Origin: Maricaulis sp036231565
GTDB lineage: Bacteria > Pseudomonadota > Alphaproteobacteria > Caulobacterales > Maricaulaceae
NCBI GenBank assembly: GCA_036231565.1
Contig: JAZAHA010000058.1
Coordinates: 1 to 64,000, forward strand
Reading direction: 5' to 3'
DNA length: 64,000 bases
Shown here: positions 51,100 to 59,415 of the stretch, in pieces
How positions within the stretch are numbered: position 1 is the stretch's first letter
Layout of the letters: every line of letters begins with the position of its first letter
Program-made: the position numbers and the translations under genes
Notes under the pieces: generated by a model
The model's database searches: none
What the model saw: only the letters and a program-made list of their open reading frames with translations
Told to the model about the DNA's origin: nothing

Positions 51100-52790
51100 G
51101 CCGTCTTCGCTCCCGCTGTAACGGTCCTTTCGCCTGCGGCCGCAGCCAGATCAAGGAACTGGCGAGACGATGCGGCCATCGCTTCGCCATTGCGCAAGTA
51201 GAGCACGGATGAAGCCCGTTCGATCAATCGTCGATCGTGGGTAGCGGCCAGGACAATCGTTCCCTGCCCGGCAGCCTTCTCTAGCGTATCGATGACACGA
51301 CCGGCAGCGGACGTGTCGAGGTTGGCTGTCGGTTCATCCAGCAGGAGCAGAACAGGCCTGTCGAACAGCGCGCGGGCCAGGCCGATGAGCTGGCGCTGAC
51401 CGGCAGACAGGTGGAGCCCGCCCGGCCCGACACGTGTGTCATAGCCTTCTGGCAGTGACAGAATCGTTGAGTGCGCCCCGGACGCCTCTGCAGCCGCAAT
51501 AACGGCCTCGGCCCCTTCTTCGCCCAACCTGGCAATATTGTCGCGCACCGACGCCGGCAACAGTTCGACGTCCTGAGGCACATAACCCTCAAAACGGCCC
51601 CGGTCGGCGGCGTTCCACCGGTGCAGGTCGCGGCCACCGAGCCGTGCAATGCCGCTGCCGGGCGGCCAGGCACCCGATACTGTTTGAAGCAGGGCCGTCT
51701 TGCCGGCACCATTCGCGCCAACGATCGCGACGACCTGCCCGCCCTTCACCGACCAGGAGAAGGGATGGATAAGCGGAGCGTCGGCGCCAGGAACCACGAT
51801 GGAGAGGCGTTCCAGCGACAATTCCGGTGCCGGTCGTGGTAGCGGCGTGTAGTCTTCGACTGCACCCGTGCCTGACAGCGAGTTCTCCAGCTGGCGCCAT
51901 GCCATCCAGGCCTGAACGCTGTTTCTCCACCCGCCGACGATCTGGTCGATAGGGCCAAGTGTACGTGCCAGGATGATGGAGGAAGCGACAATCGCGCCAG
52001 GGGATATCTCCTGCATCAACGCAAGTGCAGCGCCGCCTCCTAGAACGAGTATCTGAAGGACTTGCCGTGCGGATTTCGACAGCGAGGAGAATACGCCGTC
52101 CGACCGGGCTGCTTGCATTGCCAAAGCACGCGCCTGCCCTTGACGGTTACGCCAAACCCGGAATGAAGCCGACACCAGCCCCATCGCCGCCATAGCGGAA
52201 CGCTGGCGCTCAAGCCCCCCCGCAAAATCGTACGCATCACGCAGGGCAGCCTGGGATACTTGCCCCGTCTGCCTCGTTGTCATCTCCGCAGCAACCGCCA
52301 CCGCAAACACCAGCACTCCACCAGCCAACCCGAGCAAACCGAGGAATGGATGGATGAAAAACAGGACGGCGAGAAAGATCGGCGTGAAAGGCAAATCGAT
52401 GAACGGCAAAACGCTTCCGCTTTGCAGCGTGCTCTGGATCTTGGCCAGTGCACCAAGGTCCCGACTGAGCGTCGGAGATGAACCGGTACTGCGCTCGAAC
52501 TGGCAGAACACCCTAGGCGCAAGCATCCGCTCGATATCATCGCCAGCGAGCGCACACACGCGCCGCCGACCGGACTCGGCTACGCCGTAAATGCCCAGCA
52601 GGAAAACCGCGAGCACCGTCAACCACACCAGCGTGTCGCGCGACCCGGAGCCCAGGACGCGATCATAGACCTGCAGCATATATAGTGGCGCAACAAGGAG
52701 AAGAAGATTTGAAACCAGCGAGAAGCCGGCCAGCGCGATGACATGCGGGACAAGGCGCTGCCTCACTTCATGCACAAGCGGTGTCTGCAT
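51096..52790 (-). CDS. type I secretion ABC transporter (PrtD type)
   Basis: The 564-residue protein fuses an ABC transporter membrane domain (about 15-300) and an ATPase domain. Walker A GANGAGKT is at 358-365, the signature LSAGQ at 461-465 and Walker B LLLLDEPTAN at 481-490. The VLGSGSRDTLVWLT and LPFIDLPFTPIFL segments are typical of PrtD/AprD exporters of metalloproteases. No N-terminal C39-like domain is present. I chose ATG 52790 because GGAG lies about 5 nt before it and the length then matches the family; an ATG at 52826 and a GTG at 52901 are alternatives. It is first in the exporter operon. Confidence 0.92.
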   Translation of the reverse strand: MQTPLVHEVRQRLVPHVIALAGFSLVSNLLLLVAPLYMLQVYDRVLGSGSRDTLVWLTVLAVFLLGIYGVAESGRRRVCALAGDDIERMLAPRVFCQFERSTGSSPTLSRDLGALAKIQSTLQSGSVLPFIDLPFTPIFLAVLFFIHPFLGLLGLAGGVLVFAVAVAAEMTTRQTGQVSQAALRDAYDFAGGLERQRSAMAAMGLVSASFRVWRNRQGQARALAMQAARSDGVFSSLSKSARQVLQILVLGGGAALALMQEISPGAIVASSIILARTLGPIDQIVGGWRNSVQAWMAWRQLENSLSGTGAVEDYTPLPRPAPELSLERLSIVVPGADAPLIHPFSWSVKGGQVVAIVGANGAGKTALLQTVSGAWPPGSGIARLGGRDLHRWNAADRGRFEGYVPQDVELLPASVRDNIARLGEEGAEAVIAAAEASGAHSTILSLPEGYDTRVGPGGLHLSAGQRQLIGLARALFDRPVLLLLDEPTANLDTSAAGRVIDTLEKAAGQGTIVLAATHDRRLIERASSVLYLRNGEAMAASSRQFLDLAAAAGERTVTAGAKTA

Positions 52791-52924
52791 AACATCTCCG
52801 GCGCGGCCAGCTCTCGCGGTGTCCATCGCAAACACCCGACTGCAGTCAGCCGCCGAACAACCAAGAGTGCGAGAGTAGCTGTGTGGGAATTGTTCGGCCA
52901 CCCCGTTCGGTCGGGCCTTGACGC

Positions 52925-53893
52925 TCAGCTCAGCCCGACACGCAGGAGATCGTGCAAGTGGAGGATGCCGACCGGCTTGTGGGCGTCGTCGACAATGAAG
53001 AGCTGGGTGATTTTCAGCGAACCCGCGGTCATCTCGCGCAGGGCGTCCGCAGCCAGCGCCTCGCTCCGGCCGGTTTTCGGATTGCGCGTCATGACTTCAT
53101 GCGCCGGGCGGTCGACCAGGTCATTGCCCATATGCCGGCGCAGATCGCCGTCGGTGATAATGCCGGCCAGGCGGCCTGTGTCGTCCAGCAGACCGACACA
53201 GCCGAAACTCTTGGCCGTCATCTCGATCAGCACGTCGCTCATCGGCGCATCCTGCGAGGCCAGCGGCACCGCGTCGCCGGCATGCATGACATCGGCGACC
53301 GATGCGAGCGCGGCGCCCAGCGCACCGCCCGGGTGAAAGGTGCGGAAGTCGGCTGCGGTAAAGCCGCGCGCCTCGAGCAGCGCGACGGCCAGGGCATCGC
53401 CCAGCGCCATCATCAGCGTCGTCGAGGTGGTCGGCGCCCGGGTTTCGCCGCAGGCTTCCGGCGCATCGGGCACCGCGAGCAGGTAGTCCGCTGCCCGGCC
53501 CAGCGTGCTGTCGGCCTTTGTGGTCATGGCGACCAGCGGCACGCCGAAACGGCGGCAATAGGCGATCAGGTCGCCCAGCTCCCTGGTCTCGCCGGATTTC
53601 GACAGGGCCAGGACGGCGTCCTGTTCGCCGATCATGCCGAGATCGCCATGGCTCGCCTCGGTGGGGTGGACGTAATAGGCGGGCGTGCCGGTCGACGCCA
53701 TCGTCGCGGCGATCTTGCGCGCTACATGGCCGGACTTGCCGACACCGGCGCAGATGACCCGCCCCTTCATGTCCGCAATACGGTTTGCCGTTGCTACGAA
53801 AGCCTCATCAATCGATCCGGCCAGCAAGTCCAGCCCGTCGCGCTCGGTTTCAATGACACGGCGAGCCGATGCGGCGGGATCGAACTGGGGCAT
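52925..53893 (-). CDS. kdsD: D-arabinose-5-phosphate isomerase (KdsD/KpsF)
   Basis: KdsD isomerises ribulose-5-phosphate to arabinose-5-phosphate, the first step to KDO for LPS or capsule lipid anchors. The 322-residue protein has an N-terminal SIS domain (about 40-170, with VICAGVGKSGHVARKIAATM and PTEASHGDLGM) and two C-terminal CBS domains (about 205-320). It is a single gene upstream of the type I operon. If the polymer is capsule-like, KDO made here could form its linker, but LPS alone explains the gene. Confidence 0.95.
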   Translation of the reverse strand: MPQFDPAASARRVIETERDGLDLLAGSIDEAFVATANRIADMKGRVICAGVGKSGHVARKIAATMASTGTPAYYVHPTEASHGDLGMIGEQDAVLALSKSGETRELGDLIAYCRRFGVPLVAMTTKADSTLGRAADYLLAVPDAPEACGETRAPTTSTTLMMALGDALAVALLEARGFTAADFRTFHPGGALGAALASVADVMHAGDAVPLASQDAPMSDVLIEMTAKSFGCVGLLDDTGRLAGIITDGDLRRHMGNDLVDRPAHEVMTRNPKTGRSEALAADALREMTAGSLKITQLFIVDDAHKPVGILHLHDLLRVGLS

Positions 53894-54253
53894 TGGATTT
53901 CCTCGGGCGAGCGCTGGGCGGACAGGTCAGTGCGCTCCCATACCAGAACCGCGCACGTCCGGGGAAGAGACGTGCGCGGCCGGAGCGGCGTGCCGCGTGG
54001 TCCGTAAGGGGGACGGAGAGGGACCAGGCATTCATGACGCCGCGGTATCTGCCGGACTGCGATTGTCAGGAAACGGCCCGGCAGGGACGATCCCCAAAAC
54101 GCAAACCCGGAACTACGACAGCAGCCTACCACACGATGCGAGGCTTGCCCATGGCCTGGCCGGCCCGTCGCGGGCGTCGCACCTTGCCCGGGCGTGGCTG
54201 GCGGGCTATCGCTGCGCCGGCGCCGCCCGCAGATGCTGCAAGAGGAGACTGAC
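53894..54253. other. 360-bp divergent intergenic region, kdsD / gpmA
   Basis: This region separates two divergent genes and should hold both promoters. It contains a perfect 11-bp hairpin (53949-53959 with 53969-53979, 9-nt loop) and a second short fold around 53998-54025. No open frame in it looks coding, and no -10/-35 pair was clear. Confidence 0.45.
53949..53979. repeat. 11-bp perfect hairpin, 9-nt loop
   Basis: CCGCGCACGTC and GACGTGCGCGG are exact complements around CGGGGAAGA. No T-tract follows on either strand, so it is not an obvious terminator. It lies 56 bp upstream of kdsD and could be part of a leader RNA, a small RNA or an operator. Confidence 0.45.
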
Positions 54254-54979
54254 ATGCCGCAACTCGCCCTCATCCGGCACGGCCAGAGCGAATGGAACCT
54301 GCAGAACCGCTTCACCGGCTGGGTCGATGTCGATCTCACCGATGAAGGCGTCGCCCAGGCCCGCCGCTCCGGCGAGCTTCTGGCGAAGGCGGGCTTCAAG
54401 CCGCAACGCGCTTATGTCTCGGTGCTGAAACGGGCGATCAAGACGCTCAATTTCGCCCTTGAAGGCCTCGACCGGCTGTGGATCCCGGTCGAGAAATCCT
54501 GGCGTCTCAACGAGCGGCACTATGGCGCCCTGGCCGGTCTCGACAAGGACGAGACCCGCGCGAAACACGGTGCGGATCAGGTGAAGATCTGGCGCCGCTC
54601 CTTCGACACCCCCCCGCCGCCGGTCGCCGAGGATCACGAATTCCACCCGGCCAATGACGAACGCTATGCCGATGTGCCGCGCGAACTCCTGCCGGCCGCG
54701 GAGAGCCTCAAGCTGACCCTCGACCGCGTCGAACCCTACTGGACGTCGGAAATCCTGCCGCACCTGAAAAAGGGCGAGACCATCGCCGTCGCCGCCCACG
54801 GCAACAGCCTGCGCGCCCTGGTGAAACTCCTGTTCCAGGTCGGCGATGCGGAGATCATGAATGTCGAGATCCCGACCGGCAATCCGCTGCTGATCGATCT
54901 GGATGAGGACGGCACCACCATTCTCGGCGCACGCTATCTCGACGAGACCCGCGCCCAGCCCCTGCCGCCACTGCCCTGA
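54254..54979 (+). CDS. gpmA: 2,3-bisphosphoglycerate-dependent phosphoglycerate mutase
   Basis: GpmA interconverts 3- and 2-phosphoglycerate in glycolysis and gluconeogenesis. The 241 residues show the phosphohistidine loop LIRHGQSEWNLQNRFTGW (His9), ERHYGALAGLDK and the second catalytic His in VAAHGNSLRALVK. ATG 54254 has GAGGAG about 7 nt upstream. It is followed by ribD after 2 bp, so the two are likely cotranscribed. Confidence 0.96.
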   Translation: MPQLALIRHGQSEWNLQNRFTGWVDVDLTDEGVAQARRSGELLAKAGFKPQRAYVSVLKRAIKTLNFALEGLDRLWIPVEKSWRLNERHYGALAGLDKDETRAKHGADQVKIWRRSFDTPPPPVAEDHEFHPANDERYADVPRELLPAAESLKLTLDRVEPYWTSEILPHLKKGETIAVAAHGNSLRALVKLLFQVGDAEIMNVEIPTGNPLLIDLDEDGTTILGARYLDETRAQPLPPLP

Positions 54980-54981
54980 TC

Positions 54982-55635
54982 ATGACCAGTATCGCCGACC
55001 GCCGCTTCATGGGCCTGGCCCTGGCGCTGGCCCGTGGTCAGCTGGGACGCACCGCGCCGAACCCGGCCGTCGGCTGTGTCCTGGTGAAGGACGGCCAGAT
55101 CGTCGCCACCGGCGCCACGGCGGATGACGGGCGTCCCCATGCGGAGCGCGTCGCGCTGACCCATGCGGCTGCCTTGGCGCAGGGATGTACTGCCTATGTC
55201 ACGCTTGAGCCTTGCGCGCATTACGGCCGCACGCCCCCCTGCGCACTCGGCCTGATCGAAGCCGGTATCGCCCGCGTCGTCATCGCCTGTCTCGACCGCT
55301 ATCACGAAGTCGCCGGACGCGGAGTCGCCATGCTGGAAGCCGCCGGCATCGAGGTCGTCACCGGCCTTGGCGAGGCCGACGCGCTGGCCCTCTACGAGGC
55401 CTTCTTCCACCGCCTGGAAACCGGCCGCCCCCTGCTCTTCGCCGACAGCCGGACCGCCGGTTATGAAACCGGGCTGGACCCGGTCCCGCCCCCCGAACTG
55501 GATACCGCGCTCAAACAGCTGGGAGAGCAGGGTTTTTCCCGTGTGCGGATTGCACCAGGTACGGCGTTTGCCCGTGACTTGATCGCCCGGAGCCTTGCAC
55601 GCCAGATCGAATACAGCCGCGACACCGTGTATTAA
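54982..55635 (+). CDS. RibD-type pyrimidine deaminase, short form lacking most of the reductase domain
   Basis: The N-terminal 150 residues match the RibD deaminase that acts in riboflavin synthesis: PNPAVGCVLVKDG, the zinc motif HAE at 53-55 and LEPCAHYGRTPPC with Cys78 and Cys87. Full RibD is about 360 residues because a reductase domain follows; here only about 65 residues remain, ending in LARQIEYSRDTVY. The stop is followed by normal intergenic sequence and I see no frameshift continuing the reductase. Either the reductase is encoded elsewhere or this is a specialised deaminase paralogue. It follows gpmA closely. Confidence 0.8.
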   Translation: MTSIADRRFMGLALALARGQLGRTAPNPAVGCVLVKDGQIVATGATADDGRPHAERVALTHAAALAQGCTAYVTLEPCAHYGRTPPCALGLIEAGIARVVIACLDRYHEVAGRGVAMLEAAGIEVVTGLGEADALALYEAFFHRLETGRPLLFADSRTAGYETGLDPVPPPELDTALKQLGEQGFSRVRIAPGTAFARDLIARSLARQIEYSRDTVY

Positions 55636-55686
55636 CTCTCCCGCGCTAGCGTGGTTCTCTGGTGTCTCCACCGACAGGACTTGCCG

Positions 55687-56988
55687 ATGCAAGGGCGGAA
55701 AATCGAATTCAAGACGCTGAACCAGGCGCAGGTCGACATGATCTGCGAACGGCATGAGCGTCTGTGGTCCGGCAAGGCCGGCGGCGCCCGTGCGAGCTTC
55801 GCCTATTGCATTGTCGAAAATCTCGACCTGTCGAACCGTGACCTGTCCGATGCCGATTTCTCCGGAGCGGTCCTGCGCGGCGCCAATCTCTCCGGCGCCA
55901 CGCTGAACAGCGCGATCTTTTTCGCTGCGGACCTGCGGCGGGCCAGCCTGGAGGGCGCCTGCCTGCGCCGGGCCGATCTGCGCGGCGCGATCATGCGCGG
56001 TGCAAACCTGACCGGCGCCGACCTCACCGAGGCCGACCTGCGCGAAGGTGCGATCGCCCAGATCGACAAGGAAAAGGGTCTCGCGGTTCTCACCCACAAG
56101 ACCCAGGGCAATGATTCAGACAAGGCCAACTTCACGGGCGCCAACCTGTCCCGCTCGAAGATGGCCGGCATCACGGCACAGAAGTCCGACTTCACCGATG
56201 CGATGCTGCTGGGCACGCGGATGATCCGCGCCAACCTGCGCGGTTCGTCCTTCCAGGGCGCAAACCTGGAAGGCGCCGACCTGTCCGGCGCCGACCTGAC
56301 AGATACCGATTTCACCAATTCCGTCCTGATCGGCACCAAGACCGTCATGGCCAAGAAGGACCGCATGCGCACGGATGGCGCACTGACCGAGGCACCGGTC
56401 GGGATCGACGCGAACACGCTCGACAACCCGGTCGCCAACCAGATCGCCGAACACATGAAATGGTGCGAGACGAACGGTCGCGAAGGCAAACCGTCCCTGT
56501 TCGACGGCACCGACCTGCGCGGACTGACCTCGCTGGCCGGCAAGACACTGACCGCCTTCCACGCCCGCGGCGCGACGCTTTACGGGCTCGACCTGGAAGG
56601 GGCGCAGCTGCAGGGCGCCCGGCTGGAAAAGGCGGACCTGCGAATGGTCTCGCTACGCGGCGCAGACCTGCGCGGTGCAGACCTCACCGGTGCAAACCTG
56701 TCGAATGCGGATCTGCGCGACTGCCAGCTCGGCCCCCTCCTGCTGGAGGGAAACCGGATCCTGCCCGCCTCCCTGGCAGGCACCCGCGCACGTTACACCG
56801 ATTTTCGCGGTGCCGACCTGCGCCAGGTCAAGGCGACCGGCGCGGACTTCTCCTACGCGCATCTGGACGGGTCCGACGCGCGCCGCGCCTTGTTCGGCGG
56901 GTCCTGTTTCACCGGTACATCCTTCGACGAACGCTTCCTGGAGCAGGTGGCCTCGATCGAGGGTGCGGTGGATCTCAACGCGGCCTGA
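55687..56988 (+). CDS. pentapeptide-repeat protein
   Basis: The 433-residue protein has two blocks of A(D/N)LxG-type pentapeptide repeats, at about 45-220 and 280-425, which form right-handed quadrilateral beta-helices. They are separated by a non-repeat segment (about 220-275) that includes DNPVANQIAEHMKWCETNG. The N-terminal 40 residues (KIEFKTLNQAQVDMICERHE) look helical and may be an interaction motif. There is no signal peptide. ATG 55687 has AGGA upstream. Function in this family ranges from gyrase protection to scaffolding and cannot be chosen here. Confidence 0.85.
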   Translation: MQGRKIEFKTLNQAQVDMICERHERLWSGKAGGARASFAYCIVENLDLSNRDLSDADFSGAVLRGANLSGATLNSAIFFAADLRRASLEGACLRRADLRGAIMRGANLTGADLTEADLREGAIAQIDKEKGLAVLTHKTQGNDSDKANFTGANLSRSKMAGITAQKSDFTDAMLLGTRMIRANLRGSSFQGANLEGADLSGADLTDTDFTNSVLIGTKTVMAKKDRMRTDGALTEAPVGIDANTLDNPVANQIAEHMKWCETNGREGKPSLFDGTDLRGLTSLAGKTLTAFHARGATLYGLDLEGAQLQGARLEKADLRMVSLRGADLRGADLTGANLSNADLRDCQLGPLLLEGNRILPASLAGTRARYTDFRGADLRQVKATGADFSYAHLDGSDARRALFGGSCFTGTSFDERFLEQVASIEGAVDLNAA

Positions 56989-57022
56989 CCTGCCGCCTTC
57001 ATCCCGATCCCGACAATAAAAA

Positions 57023-57048
57023 GGGCGGCGGACACCAGTCCGCCGCCC
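57023..57048 (-). terminator. intrinsic terminator of hsp20
   Basis: A perfect 11-bp GC stem (57023-57033 with 57038-57048) with a 4-nt loop is followed on the minus strand by TTTTTATTG. It is 34 nt after the hsp20 stop. The plus-strand side lacks a good T-tract, so it mainly serves hsp20. Confidence 0.9.
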
Positions 57049-57082
57049 AGTCATTGGGGGATAATCGTGAGTGCAAAAGCGA

Positions 57083-57559
57083 TCAGGCAGCTTTCGTCTT
57101 GCCGCCCTCGATCAGCTTCGCCTTGGTCTTGCCGGACCCGGCCTTGATCTCGATCCGCTTCGGCTTTGCGGCCTCGGGGATTTCGCGGACCAGACGGATC
57201 GTCAGCAGGCCGTTCCTGAGACCGGCCTCGGTCACCTCAACATGGTCAGCCAGATGGAAGCGGCGCTCGAAGGCGCGCTCGGCGATACCACGATGCACGA
57301 AGCGACGTTCGTCAGCTTCGGTCTTCTCGGCAATACGGCCGGACACGGTCAGCACGTTTTCCTGGACTTCCACGGTGAGGTCTTCCTCACCGAAACCGGC
57401 GACGGCGAGTTCGATCAGATACTCGTCATCGGCAACGTGCTGGATGTTGTAGGGGGGATAGCCCTGGGATTCGATCTTGGTGGCCGAGTCCATCATGTCA
57501 GCCAGGCGGTCAAAGCCGACGATCGAACGGTAGAGCGGGGTAAAATCAACAGTACGCAT
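57083..57559 (-). CDS. small heat-shock protein, Hsp20/IbpA family
   Basis: This ATP-independent holdase binds unfolding proteins under heat stress. The 158-residue protein opens with MRTVDFTPLYRSIVGFDRL, the typical alphaproteobacterial HspA/IbpA start. The alpha-crystallin domain is at about 35-135 (YPPYNIQHVADDEYLIELAV, NVLTVSGR), and the terminal IRL motif contacts are in TIRLVREIPE. ATG 57559 has AAGGAGGA about 10 nt upstream. The 5' leader looks able to fold as a ROSE-type thermometer, which would repress translation at low temperature. Confidence 0.93.
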   Translation of the reverse strand: MRTVDFTPLYRSIVGFDRLADMMDSATKIESQGYPPYNIQHVADDEYLIELAVAGFGEEDLTVEVQENVLTVSGRIAEKTEADERRFVHRGIAERAFERRFHLADHVEVTEAGLRNGLLTIRLVREIPEAAKPKRIEIKAGSGKTKAKLIEGGKTKAA

Positions 57560-57564
57560 AACAG

Positions 57565-57649
57565 TCCATCCTCCTTCAGAGCGATAAACAGGTCCGGACA
57601 GGCCGGACGGTTGACGAGGACCGCCACGCACACTGGCCGTGGCCGGTCC
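57565..57649 (-). promoter_or_regulatory. ROSE-like RNA thermometer candidate in the hsp20 leader
   Basis: Read on the minus strand the leader can form three successive hairpins. The first is at 57618-57649 (two 5-bp halves with one bulge). The second is at 57592-57608 (GTCCGG with CCGGAC). The last pairs a TCGCT (57580-57584) with the AAGGAGG Shine-Dalgarno at 57570-57576. A U(U/C)GCU element facing the Shine-Dalgarno is the hallmark of ROSE elements, which control small heat-shock genes in alphaproteobacteria. The pairing was done by eye. Confidence 0.5.
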
Positions 57650-57781
57650 GCAGGTCCCGTTGCGGCAACCTGCACGACCTAGTTGGGGAGGCGATCACGA
57701 TTTCGCAAGCCCCGCGCGAAGCAATTGCACCGCTGCGCGGGCTTGGCTAGGACAGAACAACGGAGACAGGGAGAATTCCAT

Positions 57782-58726
57782 ATGCGCACCAAGGCCCTTG
57801 CCGCCCTTCTTGGCGGCTCGATGTTGCTGGCATCTTGCGGAAATTCGCAGACCGATACGGACACGGATACCGAAGCGGCTGCACCGGAGACCGCCGCCGA
57901 AACGGCCGCCGCACCGGAAGCCGGAACCGATCCTGCCCCGGACTATTCCGACATCGAGACCGTTCTGGCCGGTGACTGGCGGGGCGAGGCGGCCGCACGC
58001 GACGAATGGCGTCACCCGCGCGAAACACTGGAATTCTTCCAGATCGACCCCAGCTCCACCATCGTCGAGATCTGGCCCGGCGGTGGCTGGTACAGCGATG
58101 TGCTGGGCCCGTGGATCGCTGCGAATGGCGGGACCTATGTCGCGGCTCACTTCCCGGCAGATGCCGCCAGCAACTATCAACAGCGCTCGCGCGCTGCGTT
58201 CGAAACGCGTGTTGAGAACAACGCCCTTTACGGCGAGCCGCAGCTGGTAAACTTCAGCGCCGATGGCGGTCTGGAAATTGAGGACGGCAGTGCGGACGCC
58301 GTGCTGACCTTCCGCAACGTCCACAACTGGATGAATAACGGCTTTGCCGAACGCGCTTTCGCGGAATTCTACGATGCCCTTCGCCCGGGCGGCGTGCTGG
58401 GTGTCGTCGAACACCGCCTGCCCTCGTCGCGCGAACAGGATCCGATGTCGGCCAATGGCTATGTGCAGCAGGCCTATGTGATCGCGATGGCCGAGGAGGC
58501 CGGGTTCGAGCTGGTCGATACCTCGGAAATCAACGCCAACCCCGCGGATACGGCCGATCACCCGCTGGGTGTCTGGACCCTGCCGCCGGTGCGCCGTTCG
58601 CCGCAGGAAGGCGATGAAGGCTACGAGGATTTCGAGCGCGAGCATTTTGACGCGATCGGCGAAAGCGATCGCATGACCCTTCTGTTCCGCAAGCCGGCTT
58701 CAGCGTCCGGGGCCACCGAAGAATGA
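57782..58726 (+). CDS. exported lipoprotein with a methyltransferase-like domain
   Basis: The 314-residue protein has a lipoprotein signal (LLGGSMLLASCGN, Cys20) and a low-complexity acidic linker rich in Thr, Glu and Ala (22-55). The rest resembles a class I SAM methyltransferase: IVEIWPGGGWYSDVL as motif I, then ADAVLTFRNVHNWM and LRPGGVLGVVEHR. Similar signal-bearing methyltransferase-like proteins are known as a conserved uncharacterised group. SAM is not normally present in the periplasm, so either the domain binds another ligand or it is enzymatically inactive there. ATG 57782 has GGGAG upstream. It overlaps the next gene by 4 bp. Confidence 0.8.
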   Translation: MRTKALAALLGGSMLLASCGNSQTDTDTDTEAAAPETAAETAAAPEAGTDPAPDYSDIETVLAGDWRGEAAARDEWRHPRETLEFFQIDPSSTIVEIWPGGGWYSDVLGPWIAANGGTYVAAHFPADAASNYQQRSRAAFETRVENNALYGEPQLVNFSADGGLEIEDGSADAVLTFRNVHNWMNNGFAERAFAEFYDALRPGGVLGVVEHRLPSSREQDPMSANGYVQQAYVIAMAEEAGFELVDTSEINANPADTADHPLGVWTLPPVRRSPQEGDEGYEDFEREHFDAIGESDRMTLLFRKPASASGATEE

Positions 58727-59415
58727 TACGCAGCATCCTTGCCATGGTTGGCGCCGCGTTTCTGAGCGTGGCGCCGGCCGTCGCGGACGATACCGCCAGC
58801 GAAGTTGCCAGCGACGTTGAACGCGTCGCTGGCCCCTTGCCGCGTTTCTTCCCGCATCTGGAAAGCTATCTCGACATTCCGGAAGCCGAACGCAGCCATT
58901 TCCGGATGGCCTATGTGGTGAGCTCTGCCGACGGCATCCCGCCCGAGGATATCCGGATGTGGTACGAGCATGACGGCGAAACGCGGCAGTTCGCGCTGGA
59001 TGCCACGGGCCGCATTACCCGGCTACCCGGACTGACCGCACTGGATGCCGAACCGGATGTGTGGATCAACCAGCCGGCCGGCGGCGGGTTTTCCCTGTCG
59101 ATGCAGTTCGAGTATTCCGGTCCCGGCGCGAGTGAGTTTTCCCGCGACGCGCTTGCCATAAGTGTGGAACAGGCCAACCGCGCGATCCGGTCGGCTGCGG
59201 GCGTTGCCGCACTGTTTGCCCCGCGGATGGAATCCGTTGTCTTCGTGTTCGAAGGGGCAGCACCGGAAGCCTGGGCGATCGACCGCAACGGTGAGCGTTC
59301 GCCGCTGACGGTTCAGGAAAACCGTGCCTTTTTCAGACCGGCAGACCGGCGCAGCCGCTCGGTCGAACGCATCGAATTCGGTCGCGAACCGGTGAGGATC
59401 CTGCTGGACAGCTAG
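58723..59415 (+). CDS. exported protein of unknown function
   Basis: The 230-residue product has a Sec signal peptide (MIRSILAMVGAAFLSVAPAVA, cleavage after about 21) and no membrane helix or lipobox. The mature part looks like a mixed alpha/beta periplasmic protein, with no motif I recognise. Its ATG overlaps the stop of the lipoprotein methyltransferase gene (ATGA), so the two are coupled and may work together in the envelope. Its stop shares a CTAG with the convergent hisN. Confidence 0.72.
   Translation: MIRSILAMVGAAFLSVAPAVADDTASEVASDVERVAGPLPRFFPHLESYLDIPEAERSHFRMAYVVSSADGIPPEDIRMWYEHDGETRQFALDATGRITRLPGLTALDAEPDVWINQPAGGGFSLSMQFEYSGPGASEFSRDALAISVEQANRAIRSAAGVAALFAPRMESVVFVFEGAAPEAWAIDRNGERSPLTVQENRAFFRPADRRSRSVERIEFGREPVRILLDS

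Noticed and set aside
54982..55635. RibD as a frameshifted full-length gene
   Set aside because: I checked the sequence after the stop: it is a short intergenic gap and then the pentapeptide gene, with no reductase-like frame to rejoin.
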